Origin: Microbacterium halotolerans
GTDB taxonomy: Bacteria; Actinomycetota; Actinomycetes; Actinomycetales; Microbacteriaceae
Length of the DNA stretch: 64,000 nucleotides
Direction: 5' to 3'
Assembly: GCF_003569805.1 (NCBI RefSeq)
Contig: NZ_KZ984051.1
Coordinates: forward strand, 559,779-623,778
The first letter of the stretch is position 1. Every line of letters starts with the position of its first letter. The notes below the pieces were generated by a model that saw nothing but the letters and a program-made list of their open reading frames with translations, had not been told where the DNA came from and did no database searches. Below, one piece after another: positions 19,260 to 27,532 of the stretch. A program made the translations under genes and the position numbers.

Positions 19260-20443
19260 GTCCGTTCCGTCCGCACACGCAGGAAGGTCGGCGCCGCCAT
19301 CGGCTCAGGGAGCCGCAGCGGTTCTGCACCCGGAGTGAGGGTGCCCAGCGTTCTCGGCGCCGCAGCTCCTGTGGCACTGGGGACGTTTCCCGCCGCTCCG
19401 TGCCAGGTGAGATGCCCGAGCAGTGCCATCAGCACCGCCTCCTTCTCGTCTGCGCCGATGCCCAGGTCGTCGGTGCGACCCACGCGGGTGCCTGGCAGCC
19501 CCTTCGCCAGCCCTGACATCAAGATGTCGTTGTGCACCCCGCCCCCGGAGACGAACAGCTCGTCGAGACGTTCCGGACGCAGTGCCTCGACGACAGTGCG
19601 CACGGTGAGTTCGGTGAGGGTGGCCACCAGATCGGCGTCGGAGGGCTCGCGTCCACCGAGCGCGTCCTGCACGTACCGCAGGTGGAACAGCTCCTTGCCG
19701 GTGCTCTTGGGCGGCGAAAGCCGGTAGTAGGGGTCGGCTAGCAGGGCGGAGAGCAGCTCCTCGTCGACGGTGCCCGAGGCGGCGATCGCGCCGCCTGCGT
19801 CATATCCGTCGGGGTGCAGACCCCGATCGACGACGACGGCGTCGATGAGGGCGTTGGCCGGGCCGATGTCCCACGCCCGCGCCGAGCCCGGGTCGACAGC
19901 GCCCGAGACGACCGTGACGTTCGAGATGCCGCCGAGGTTCAGCGCCCCGGCAGAACCCCGCCCTGCAAGCAGCAGCGCGTCGATCGTGGACGCCAGCGGC
20001 GCACCCTGCCCGCCGGCGGCGATGTCCCTGATCCGGACGTCCGACAGCACGGGAGCCCCGGTCCGCTCGGCGATCCATGCCGCCTGACCGAGTTGCAGGG
20101 TGCCGAGCACCTCAGCGTCCGAGACCCAGTGGAACACGGTCTGGCCGTGCGACACCACGAGATCGACGGGGCCCGCGGCCTCGATCGCCGTGACGGCGGC
20201 ATCCGCGAAGGCCTGCCCGATCTCGGTGTCGAGACGGGCCACCTCCGCCAGCGTGGTCTGGGCCGGTGGAAGCGCCCCGACCAGTCGTTCCCGCAGAGGG
20301 GCGTCATAAGGCGCTGATGCGTGATGCCTCACCGATGCCGACAGTCCGTGCTCCGCATCAGCAGACGACAGCGCGTCGAAGTCGACGACGGCGCTGTCGA
20401 TGCCGTCGTGCGATGTTCCCGAGATCAGCCCGAGTACCCTCAT
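19256..20443 (-). CDS. anmK: Anhydro-N-acetylmuramic acid kinase
   Basis: 395 aa. AnmK hydrolyses the 1,6-anhydro bond of anhMurNAc and phosphorylates it, giving MurNAc-6-P, the substrate of MurQ encoded immediately upstream. The ATP/sugar-kinase fold is evident from GLISGTSHDGID at residues 5-16 and from LNLGGISNVT and FVSGGGVHND further on. Its presence implies that anhydro sugars made by lytic transglycosylases are consumed. Overlaps murQ by 4 bp. Confidence 0.93.
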   Translation of the reverse strand: MRVLGLISGTSHDGIDSAVVDFDALSSADAEHGLSASVRHHASAPYDAPLRERLVGALPPAQTTLAEVARLDTEIGQAFADAAVTAIEAAGPVDLVVSHGQTVFHWVSDAEVLGTLQLGQAAWIAERTGAPVLSDVRIRDIAAGGQGAPLASTIDALLLAGRGSAGALNLGGISNVTVVSGAVDPGSARAWDIGPANALIDAVVVDRGLHPDGYDAGGAIAASGTVDEELLSALLADPYYRLSPPKSTGKELFHLRYVQDALGGREPSDADLVATLTELTVRTVVEALRPERLDELFVSGGGVHNDILMSGLAKGLPGTRVGRTDDLGIGADEKEAVLMALLGHLTWHGAAGNVPSATGAAAPRTLGTLTPGAEPLRLPEPMAAPTFLRVRTERT

Positions 20444-21342
20444 CGCCGATCCTTCCCGGTCAGTGCCTGCCGCAGTCGGCCTCCGGCGGAGGAGAGCTCC
20501 TGCCTCGCCTCGTCGACCCGAAGCCCGCGCATCAGCGACAGGATCGCGACCGGCACGGCGTAGTCGGCGGCCCGGAGCGCGGCGACCGCCGCGTCGTGAT
20601 CGACCTCGGCAACGCGCATCACCATGCGTGCCGCCCGCTCGCGGAGCTTGTCGTTGGAGGCGCTGACATCGATCATCAGATTGCCGTAGGTCTTGCCAAG
20701 CCGCACCATCACGATCGTCGAGAACATGTTCAGCACGAGCTTCTGCGCCGTCCCCGCCTTCAGCCTGGTGGACCCGCTGACGACCTCAGGCCCCACCACC
20801 ACTTCGATGGCGTGATCGACGCTGGCGCTGAGCGGGACATCCGCGTTGCACGACAGGCCGACGCTCAGAGCGCCCAGCTCGCGAGCGCGACTCACCGCAC
20901 CGATAACGAAGGGCGTGCGCCCGGATGCGGCGACCCCGACCACCGAGTCCAACGGCCCGACGCCGGCGTCGTCCATCGCCGCGGCGCCCGCGGCCTCGTC
21001 GTCCTCTGCGCCCTCGATCGCGTCGACGAGCGCGCGCGGCCCGCCGGCGATGATGCCGACGACCAGGTCGTGCGTGGAGAAGGTCGGCGGTATCTCCGAC
21101 GCGTCGAGCACCCCGATGCGCCCGGGCGTCCCGGCACCGACGTAGAGCAGTCGGCCTCCGCGCGACATCCGCTCGCTGACCTGCTCGATCGCCGCCGAGA
21201 TGCGCGGCAGCTCGTCGCGCACGGCGAGCGGCACGGTCTGATCGGCTTCGTTCATCAGAACCGCGAGATCGGCGACGTCCATCGCGTCGATGTTCGCGAA
21301 ACGCGGATCGGCCGATTCCGTGGCTGGTTCGTCGAGAATCAT
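20440..21342 (-). CDS. murQ: N-acetylmuramic acid 6-phosphate etherase
   Basis: 300-aa SIS-domain lyase that splits MurNAc-6-P into GlcNAc-6-P and D-lactate. Diagnostic features are an N-terminal helix with MNEADQTVPLAV, the segment LLYVGAGTPGRIGVLDASE, and the conserved PPTFS motif. The usual family length is about 300 aa. It starts 3 bp after the permease stop and overlaps anmK, consistent with tight translational coupling. The D-lactate it releases is probably used by the dehydrogenase encoded later in the operon. Confidence 0.95.
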   Translation of the reverse strand: MILDEPATESADPRFANIDAMDVADLAVLMNEADQTVPLAVRDELPRISAAIEQVSERMSRGGRLLYVGAGTPGRIGVLDASEIPPTFSTHDLVVGIIAGGPRALVDAIEGAEDDEAAGAAAMDDAGVGPLDSVVGVAASGRTPFVIGAVSRARELGALSVGLSCNADVPLSASVDHAIEVVVGPEVVSGSTRLKAGTAQKLVLNMFSTIVMVRLGKTYGNLMIDVSASNDKLRERAARMVMRVAEVDHDAAVAALRAADYAVPVAILSLMRGLRVDEARQELSSAGGRLRQALTGKDRR

Positions 21343-21345
21343 TCC

Positions 21346-22224
21346 CTACCGTCCTTTGCGGTTCGGGTCGAGGGCGTCGCGCAGCCCGTCGCCGAGAAGG
21401 TTGAGCCCGATGATGAGCAGGATGAGCACGGCACCTGGCGCGAACATGGTCCACGGTGCGGCCACGACGAGCGTCTGGGCGTCGAACACCATCGAGCCGA
21501 GTGAGGCGGCGGGCGGCGGAGTGCCGAAGCCGAGGAAGCTCAGCGACGCTTCCGTCAGCACCGCCCACGACAGCGACAGCGTGATCTGCACGATCAGGAT
21601 GCCGGTGATGTTGGGCAGGATGTGGCGCAGCATGATGGACGCGGAGTTCATGCCGGTCGCGCGCGCCGCGCTGACGTAGTCGATCTCGCGCAGCGACAGC
21701 ACCGGCCCTCGGGTGACGCGCACGAAGATCGGCGTGTACACGACGGCGATGGCGACCGCAACGGTGAACCAGGTGCGTTCGAAGACTGAAGCGAGGGTGA
21801 GCGCGAGCAGCAGCGGCGGGAAGGCGAACAGCACGTTCGTCAGACCGCCGATCAGGGTGTCGGATGCGCCGCGCAGGTATCCGGAGACGATGCCGCCGAC
21901 CGTCCCGACGACGGCGGAGAACAGCACGGCCACCAGGGCGACCACGGCGGAGTTCGCCACACCGGCTGCCACGCGCGCGAGCACGTCGCGGCCGAACTGA
22001 TCGGTGCCGAACACGTGCTCCCCTCCCGGCGGGAGAAGTCGCGCAGTCGGATCCTGCGCGGCGGAGTCGTAGGGCAGCAGTCCGAGGGAGGAGGCGAGCG
22101 CGAGCACGACGAGCAGAACGATGATGATGAGCCCTGCCAGCCCGCTGGGGCTGCGCAGCAGCGCACCGGCGATGCCGCGACCGACACGTGCGGCCGCGGG
22201 GGCGGAAGCGGTTGTCAAACTCAT
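21346..22224 (-). CDS. Peptide ABC transporter permease, DppC type
   Basis: 292 aa, about six transmembrane helices. Binding-protein-dependent transport signature EIDYVSAARATGMNSASIMLRH is recognisable in part as the EAA loop (DYVSAARATGM). The N-terminal DppC segment includes FGTDQFGRDVLAR. Second permease of the putative muropeptide importer; its start overlaps the first permease stop (ATGA). Confidence 0.92.
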   Translation of the reverse strand: MSLTTASAPAAARVGRGIAGALLRSPSGLAGLIIIVLLVVLALASSLGLLPYDSAAQDPTARLLPPGGEHVFGTDQFGRDVLARVAAGVANSAVVALVAVLFSAVVGTVGGIVSGYLRGASDTLIGGLTNVLFAFPPLLLALTLASVFERTWFTVAVAIAVVYTPIFVRVTRGPVLSLREIDYVSAARATGMNSASIMLRHILPNITGILIVQITLSLSWAVLTEASLSFLGFGTPPPAASLGSMVFDAQTLVVAAPWTMFAPGAVLILLIIGLNLLGDGLRDALDPNRKGR

Positions 22225-23189
22225 GCGGCACGCACCCTCGGGTCGATCCGGCGGTAGAGCAGGTCGGTGAGCAGATTCACCACGACGAACAGCAGTGCGA
22301 TGACCAGCACGGTGCTCTGCACGACGGCGTACTCCTTCTGGTTGATGCCCAGCAGCACCTGTCGCCCGACGCCGGGCAGCGAGAAGATCTGCTCGACCAC
22401 GACGGCACCGCCGAGCAGGTAGCCGAACTGCATCCCCGTCATGGTGACGATGGGCACCAGCGCGTTGCGCAGGATATGCCGCCGCTGCAGTCGGCGCGGC
22501 GGCACTCCCTTCGCCTTCGCAGTGCGGATGAAGTCGAGTCCGCTCACTTCGAGCACGGCTGTGCGTGTGGTGCGCATGATCGGGGCGGCGATGCCGAAGC
22601 CGAGCACGACGGCTGGCATCAGCATCTGCTGCAGGTTGAGCAGCGGGTCCTCCCAGAGCCTGGCGTAGCCGAGGCCGTTGGGGTTGAACGCCCAGGCCTG
22701 TGCGGCGATGCCGAGCAGCGTGGTCGCCAGCAGGAAGGCCGGGATGCCGAGCCCGGCGAGCCCGACGCCCTGCCCGAACCAGTCTCGGATGGAATCGGTT
22801 CTGCTGGCGGCGAGCATGCCGATCGGGATGCCGACCACCAGCGCGATGACGATGGCGAGGATCGCCAGTTCGAGCGTGACGGGGAGTGCCTGCAGCGTCA
22901 TGTCGAGCACGCTCTGCTGCGCCCTGGACGAGTAGCCCAGGTTCCCGGTGAAGATCGCTCCGATCCAGGTGAAGAACTGGGCGATCAGCGGCTGGTCCAT
23001 TCCGTAGTAGGCCTCGAGGGCCGCGCGCTGCTCCGGTGACAGTGCGGCGGCCTCGGTGCCGTAGGCGGCGGTGATCTGGTCACCGGGAATCGCCCGGAGC
23101 ATGAGGAACACCGCCGCGGCGACGCCGGCGAGCGTCATCACGGCGCCGCCGAGTCGCCGCAACGGCGGCGAGGAGAGGAGTCTTCTCAT
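22221..23189 (-). CDS. Peptide ABC transporter permease, DppB type
   Basis: 322 aa with about six transmembrane helices and the DppB-type start (MRRLLSSPPLRRLGGAV, then FLMLRAIPGD). The EAA loop DFIRTAKAKGVPPRRLQ is clear. Start ATG 23189 is chosen because the longer open frame upstream reads through the hairpin and the end of the binding-protein gene. It forms the membrane channel with the DppC-type partner. Confidence 0.92.
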   Translation of the reverse strand: MRRLLSSPPLRRLGGAVMTLAGVAAAVFLMLRAIPGDQITAAYGTEAAALSPEQRAALEAYYGMDQPLIAQFFTWIGAIFTGNLGYSSRAQQSVLDMTLQALPVTLELAILAIVIALVVGIPIGMLAASRTDSIRDWFGQGVGLAGLGIPAFLLATTLLGIAAQAWAFNPNGLGYARLWEDPLLNLQQMLMPAVVLGFGIAAPIMRTTRTAVLEVSGLDFIRTAKAKGVPPRRLQRRHILRNALVPIVTMTGMQFGYLLGGAVVVEQIFSLPGVGRQVLLGINQKEYAVVQSTVLVIALLFVVVNLLTDLLYRRIDPRVRAA

Positions 23190-23202
23190 GATGTCCTTCT
23201 CT

Positions 23203-23233
23203 CCGGCCGCCGGGCTCGAGGCCCGGCGGCCGG
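23203..23233 (-). terminator. Strong intercistronic hairpin after the binding-protein gene
   Basis: A perfect 13-bp GC-rich stem (23203-23215 with 23221-23233) around the loop TCGAG lies between the solute-binding protein and the first permease. No T tract follows. Such hairpins often protect the binding-protein mRNA or attenuate read-through, giving more binding protein than permease. Confidence 0.7.
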
Positions 23234-23242
23234 AAGGCTCGG

Positions 23243-24787
23243 CTACTGGATGGTGACGTTGCGCAGGTTCTGCAGCGAACCGTTCGCCATCGGTGTGAAC
23301 CCGGCGACGTTCTCGGCTGTCGCCGTGTAGTTGTAGCTGGTGAACAGCCATACCCAGGCTGCCTGGTCCTCCAGCTCGGCTGCGATCTCGTCGTAGATCG
23401 CGACCCGCGCATCCGGATCCTGCTCCGCCTTGCCCTGCGCGAACAGGTCGTCGAGGCTGTCCGAGCTGTAGCCGGCGACGGTGTTCAGATTGCCGCCGCT
23501 GGTGAAGTAGCGCCCGTACATGGCATCGGGATCGGGCTGGCCGCCGTTGAGCGCGACAGCCAGCTCGTAGTCGGCGGCGACCCAGCGATCGACGTAGGTG
23601 CCCGACTCCAATGGCTCGATCTCAAGGGTGATGCCGACTTCCGCGAGCTGTGCCTGGATGTTCTCGGCCTCCGCGACTGCGGTGGAGTAGCCGTCCTGCA
23701 TCACGATGGCGTGCAGCGTGAGACCGTCTTCGTAGCCCGCATCGGCGAGGTGCTGCTTCGCCGCGTCGATGTCCGCCTCGGGGCAGGGGCGTGCCGCTGG
23801 ATCCGACTTGAATGCCGGCGATGTGATGGGGCCGGTGACCTCCCCGGCGCCGAGGGCTGCGGTGTCGAGGACCTCCTGCCGGTCGATGGCGCAGGCGATC
23901 GCCAGGCGCACGTCCGCGTCGTCGAGCGGGGCCGTTCTGGCGTTGATCTGCAGCGCGTGGTAGCTCAGCTGCGGGGTCTCGGCCACCTGGACGGTTCCAC
24001 CGATGGTGTCGGAGACGAGCTGGTCGTCGAACACGGCCATCTGAACGCTGCCCGCCTGAAGAGCGGAGACGATCGCCGACTGGTCGGGGATGACTCGGAA
24101 CTCGACTGCGTCCACCTCTGGCTCCCCGCCCCAGTGGTCGGGGTTCGCAGACAGTGTGAGTGACTCGTTCGCGGCGCGATCGTCGAACACGAACGCTCCG
24201 GTTCCGTTCGGCTCCGACTCGAGTGCGTCGAGATCGGCGTCTGAGGGAAGGATCGCGGTGGTCACCACGGCGAGCTTGGAGAACAGCGCCGCGTCCGGCG
24301 CGGACAGGGAGAACTCCACGGTGTGATCGTCGACGGCCGTCATCTCCTCGACCGCGGCGAGATTGGCGGCGGAGACGGCAGCGGTCGCCTCGTCCTTGAT
24401 CGCGGTGTAGGAGGCGATGACGTCCTCGGCGTCGAAGTCCGAGCCGTCCGCGAAGGTGACGCCCTCGCGCAGATGGAAGGTGACCGTCGTCCCGTCGTCA
24501 CTGGTCTCCCAGTTCTCGGCGAGACCGGGGACGACCGCGAGGTCGTCGTCGAACTCGGTCAGCGTGCCGTAGAGGTTCTGCAGCACGTTGATGGCCTGGA
24601 ACTGCGTCGCCGTCCACGGCAGCAGCGTGTCGACGTCGGTCGTCACACCGACGACGAGGTTCTGGGGCGCATCGCCGGTCGGATCGCCGGATCCCGCGGG
24701 CGAGCCGCACGCGGAGAGGGCGACGAGACCGGCCGCGCCGATGGCGAGGGCCCCCGTGACCGTGCGGCCCCGATTGTGTCGAAACAT
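23243..24787 (-). CDS. Solute-binding lipoprotein, family 5 (peptide/muropeptide)
   Basis: 514 aa. The signal peptide ends in the lipobox LSAC (LVALSACGS), so the protein is lipid-anchored outside the membrane. The body is a SBP_bac_5 domain with LYGTLTEFDDDL, typical of DppA/OppA/MppA proteins. With murQ and anmK in the same operon, the ligand is probably a murein peptide or muropeptide; this is inference. Start ATG 24787 is preceded by AGGAG with 7-nt spacing. First gene of the operon. Confidence 0.92.
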   Translation of the reverse strand: MFRHNRGRTVTGALAIGAAGLVALSACGSPAGSGDPTGDAPQNLVVGVTTDVDTLLPWTATQFQAINVLQNLYGTLTEFDDDLAVVPGLAENWETSDDGTTVTFHLREGVTFADGSDFDAEDVIASYTAIKDEATAAVSAANLAAVEEMTAVDDHTVEFSLSAPDAALFSKLAVVTTAILPSDADLDALESEPNGTGAFVFDDRAANESLTLSANPDHWGGEPEVDAVEFRVIPDQSAIVSALQAGSVQMAVFDDQLVSDTIGGTVQVAETPQLSYHALQINARTAPLDDADVRLAIACAIDRQEVLDTAALGAGEVTGPITSPAFKSDPAARPCPEADIDAAKQHLADAGYEDGLTLHAIVMQDGYSTAVAEAENIQAQLAEVGITLEIEPLESGTYVDRWVAADYELAVALNGGQPDPDAMYGRYFTSGGNLNTVAGYSSDSLDDLFAQGKAEQDPDARVAIYDEIAAELEDQAAWVWLFTSYNYTATAENVAGFTPMANGSLQNLRNVTIQ

Positions 24788-24874
24788 GGAACAACTCCTG
24801 ATCTGCTGTGATGAGGAGCGTGCCGTGACGCACGCTCTGGTGCTGCGAAGGTCTGGGTGGTGCGACTTAGTCAA

Positions 24875-24908
24875 TTATTTACTCACAGATGTTCCGCAAA
24901 GTAAATAA
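24875..24908. promoter_or_regulatory. Inverted repeat, candidate RpiR/MurR operator in the divergent promoter
   Basis: In the 178-bp region between the binding-protein gene and the regulator, TTATTTACT (24875-24883) is repeated inverted as AGTAAATAA (24900-24908) with a 16-nt spacer. This is an AT-rich island in very GC-rich DNA. Its position suits an operator controlling both directions. Confidence 0.65.
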
Positions 24909-24965
24909 CTTTCTTGCGGCCCACTGGACGATGCTCGCGAACCCTTCCCATAACGTGGAGCCATC

Positions 24966-25856
24966 ATGGTGACTCCTTCGCCCCCTGCCCCCGGCACGCT
25001 GCTCTCGACCGTGCGCGGCGCCCTGCCCACGCTCACGCCCGCCGAGCGGCGCATCGGCGAGCTGCTGCTGAAGGAGCCGGAACGTTTCGCACGCAGTTCC
25101 ATCAGCGAGACGGCAGAGCTCGCTCGCACCTCGACGACGACGGTCGTGCGCTTCTACACCCGCATCGGCTACACCAGGTACAAGGATCTACGTCACGACC
25201 TGACCGAAGAGGCGCTGCGAGAGCGTCTGTCGGCTGGCGAGGTCCCCTCTGAAGCCAGCGACATCGCTCGAGACGACGCGCTTGATCAGGTGGTCGCCAA
25301 AGTCGCCCGTGACGAAGCGCTGTCGATCGGCGACACCGCCGAACTGATCGATATCTCCGCGCTCGGCAAGGCGGTCGCCGAACTCGCCGGAGCGCGCCGC
25401 ATCGACGTGTTCGGGGTGGGTGCCAGCGCGATCGTGAGCATGGACCTGCAGCGCAAACTGAGCCGCATCGGTCGGATAGCGATGGACTGGCCGGACGCGC
25501 ACGCCGCGTGGACGGCTGCCGCCGTGCTCGAGCCCACCGACGTCGCCGTCGCCGTCTCACATTCGGGAGCCACACACGACACCGTCGAGTTCCTGCGCCT
25601 CGCACGTGAGCGCGGAGCATCCACCGTGGCGATCACCAACATCCTGACATCTCCGCTGTCGAACGAGGCGGACGTCGTCCTGCACACGTCCGCCCGCGAG
25701 ACGGCCTTCCGCTCCGGTGCGCTGGGCAGCCGGATCGCCCAGCTGATGGTCGTCGACTGCATCTTCATCGGCGTCGTCCAGGCCGACTACGATGCCGCCG
25801 TGTCAGCGATCCGGCATACCTACGACGCCGTCCGAACGCGCGGCACCCGCCGCTGA
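24966..25856 (+). CDS. RpiR-family regulator, MurR-like by context
   Basis: 296 aa: an N-terminal HTH_6 domain (about 10-85, with LTPAERRIGELLL and ELARTSTTTVVRFYTRIGY) and a C-terminal SIS domain (about 130-270, with VFGVGAS and AVSHSGATHDTVE) that binds a phosphosugar. In other bacteria the RpiR-type protein beside murQ (MurR) responds to MurNAc-6-P. Divergent transcription from the transport/catabolic operon and the inverted repeat between them support local regulation. The gene name is not assigned because the ligand is inferred. Confidence 0.88.
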   Translation: MVTPSPPAPGTLLSTVRGALPTLTPAERRIGELLLKEPERFARSSISETAELARTSTTTVVRFYTRIGYTRYKDLRHDLTEEALRERLSAGEVPSEASDIARDDALDQVVAKVARDEALSIGDTAELIDISALGKAVAELAGARRIDVFGVGASAIVSMDLQRKLSRIGRIAMDWPDAHAAWTAAAVLEPTDVAVAVSHSGATHDTVEFLRLARERGASTVAITNILTSPLSNEADVVLHTSARETAFRSGALGSRIAQLMVVDCIFIGVVQADYDAAVSAIRHTYDAVRTRGTRR

Positions 25857-25881
25857 TCCGGCCGTTGCAGCGGATCAGCGG
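25850..25881. terminator. Bidirectional hairpin between rpiR-type gene and rhomboid gene
   Basis: A perfect 11-bp stem (25850-25860 with 25871-25881) around a 10-nt loop. It overlaps the stop of the regulator gene and lies between convergent genes, so it probably serves both. There is no clear T tract. Confidence 0.55.
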
Positions 25882-25898
25882 CGCCCCAGCGGATCGCC

Positions 25899-26825
25899 TC
25901 AGGTCAGCGCAACGTAGCCGAGGACGGGCTGCAGGCAGAACAGGGCGACGAGGCCGAGCCCGATGGCGCCGAGTCCGAGGTACTGCTTCGAACGCTGGTC
26001 ACGCCGGCGCGTGCGAGTGAATACGAGGCCGCAGAGCGCACCGACCGCGAGACCGCCGACGTGCGACTGCCACGACACGTTCATCCCCGGGATGAAGCCG
26101 AGCACGAGGTTGATGCCGAGCACGACGATCATGCCCGTCATGTTGGCACCCAGGTGCCTGCCGATCACCAGCAGACAGCCGAACAGGCCGAAGATCGCCC
26201 CGGATGCCCCGACGACGGGCGTCGTGATCGCCAGGAGGGCTGCTGCGGCCGAACCGCCGGCCGTGCTCAGCAGATACGTCGTCACGAAGCGCCCAGTGCC
26301 GAGCAGCGGCTCGAGCTGCCGACCGATCATCCACAGCGCGAGCATGTTCAGCAGCAGGTGCATGAAGGAGCCGTGCGTGAGCGCCACGGTGAGGATCCGC
26401 CACGGCTGGAACGGTCCCAGCTCCGGGGCCATGCCGACGAGCGCGGGAATCGTGGGATAGATGTCCGGGGCATCGAACATCAGGAACCGCTTGATCGACA
26501 GCCCGCCCGCCGAGCCGGCCCAGTCGACGAGGAACAGCACAGCGGTGAGGATGAAGATCCACATCATCCCGCGGGTGCCGCCGCCCGTCAGCGCCGCGAC
26601 CCCGCCGCCGCTGCCCCGCCATCGGCGCTGGGCGCGCTTGACGGCGGGGCTGCGGTTCCTGCGCTGCTCCTTGATGCACTCGGGGCAGATGAAGCCGACC
26701 GACGCCTGGGTCTGACATTCGCCGCAGATGGTCCGCGCGCACCGCTGGCACAGCACGAAGCTCTGGCGCTTCGGATGCCGGTAGCAGTAGTTGTCGCGGT
26801 TGCTCGCGAAGTCTCCCGTGCTCAC
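25899..26825 (-). CDS. Rhomboid-family intramembrane serine protease
   Basis: 308 aa. The N-terminus has a zinc-finger-like Cys/His cluster (CYRHP, CQRCARTICGEC, ICPEC; about residues 14-53). Then come about six to seven transmembrane helices with the catalytic dyad S208 in GASGAIFG and H255 in SHVGG. Rhomboids cleave transmembrane substrates within the membrane; no substrate can be named. Start GTG 26825 is the first plausible start, but its ribosome-binding site is weak. It sits 19 bp after ppiA and is probably cotranscribed with it. Confidence 0.92.
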   Translation of the reverse strand: MSTGDFASNRDNYCYRHPKRQSFVLCQRCARTICGECQTQASVGFICPECIKEQRRNRSPAVKRAQRRWRGSGGGVAALTGGGTRGMMWIFILTAVLFLVDWAGSAGGLSIKRFLMFDAPDIYPTIPALVGMAPELGPFQPWRILTVALTHGSFMHLLLNMLALWMIGRQLEPLLGTGRFVTTYLLSTAGGSAAAALLAITTPVVGASGAIFGLFGCLLVIGRHLGANMTGMIVVLGINLVLGFIPGMNVSWQSHVGGLAVGALCGLVFTRTRRRDQRSKQYLGLGAIGLGLVALFCLQPVLGYVALT

Positions 26826-26844
26826 GTGCGGTCAGCGCTCGCGA

Positions 26845-27399
26845 TCAGACCGCGACGACGTCGACCGAGGTGATCACGACGTCCGAGGTCGGACGGTCCT
26901 GCGCACCGGTGGGCACTGCCGAGATGGCGTCGACGACGCGCTTCGAGTCGTCATCGGCCACCGCACCGAAGACGGTGTGCTTGCCGTGCAGGTGCGGCGT
27001 CGGGCCGGTCGTGATGAAGAACTGCGAGCCGTTCGTACCGGAGAGCTTGCCGAACGCGTCGGGGCGCTTGCCTGCGTTCGCCATGGCGAGCACGTAGGGC
27101 TCGTTGAAGCCCAGTTCCGGGTGGATCTCGTCATCGAAGTTGTAGCCGGGACCGCCGATGCCCTGACCGAGCGGGTCGCCGCCCTGGATCATGAAGCCCG
27201 AGATGATCCGGTGGAAGATGACGTCCTTGTAGAGGGGGCCTTCGCCCTTCTCGCCCGTGCGGGGGTCGGTCCACTCCTGCGAGCCGTCCGCGAGGCCCGT
27301 GAAGTTCTTCACCGTCTTCGGCGCGTGGTCGCCGTAGAGGTTGACGACGATGTCGCCGTGGTTCGTGTGGAGGGTTGCAACTGCGGTGTGAAGAGCCAT
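26845..27399 (-). CDS. ppiA: Cyclophilin-type peptidyl-prolyl cis-trans isomerase
   Basis: 184 aa, a single cyclophilin domain: VIFHRIISGFMIQGGDP, GTNGSQFFIT, LHGKHTVFG. Cytosolic, no signal peptide. Catalyses proline isomerisation during protein folding. It is PpiA by synteny with Rv0009 near crgA. Start ATG 27399 gives the common ALHTAVATLHTNHGD N-terminus; ATG 27408, three codons upstream, is the alternative. Confidence 0.93.
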   Translation of the reverse strand: MALHTAVATLHTNHGDIVVNLYGDHAPKTVKNFTGLADGSQEWTDPRTGEKGEGPLYKDVIFHRIISGFMIQGGDPLGQGIGGPGYNFDDEIHPELGFNEPYVLAMANAGKRPDAFGKLSGTNGSQFFITTGPTPHLHGKHTVFGAVADDDSKRVVDAISAVPTGAQDRPTSDVVITSVDVVAV

Positions 27400-27532
27400 G
27401 TCGCCCATTCTCTCAGGTTCCGACTATGGGGTTGCTCTGATCCCTGCGAGATTCGTCACTATCCCGGCGCGGTGACGCTTCCCGTGGCAGGATATGGATT
27501 GACCGGTTCCGTCAGCGATCAGGGAGGGCACT

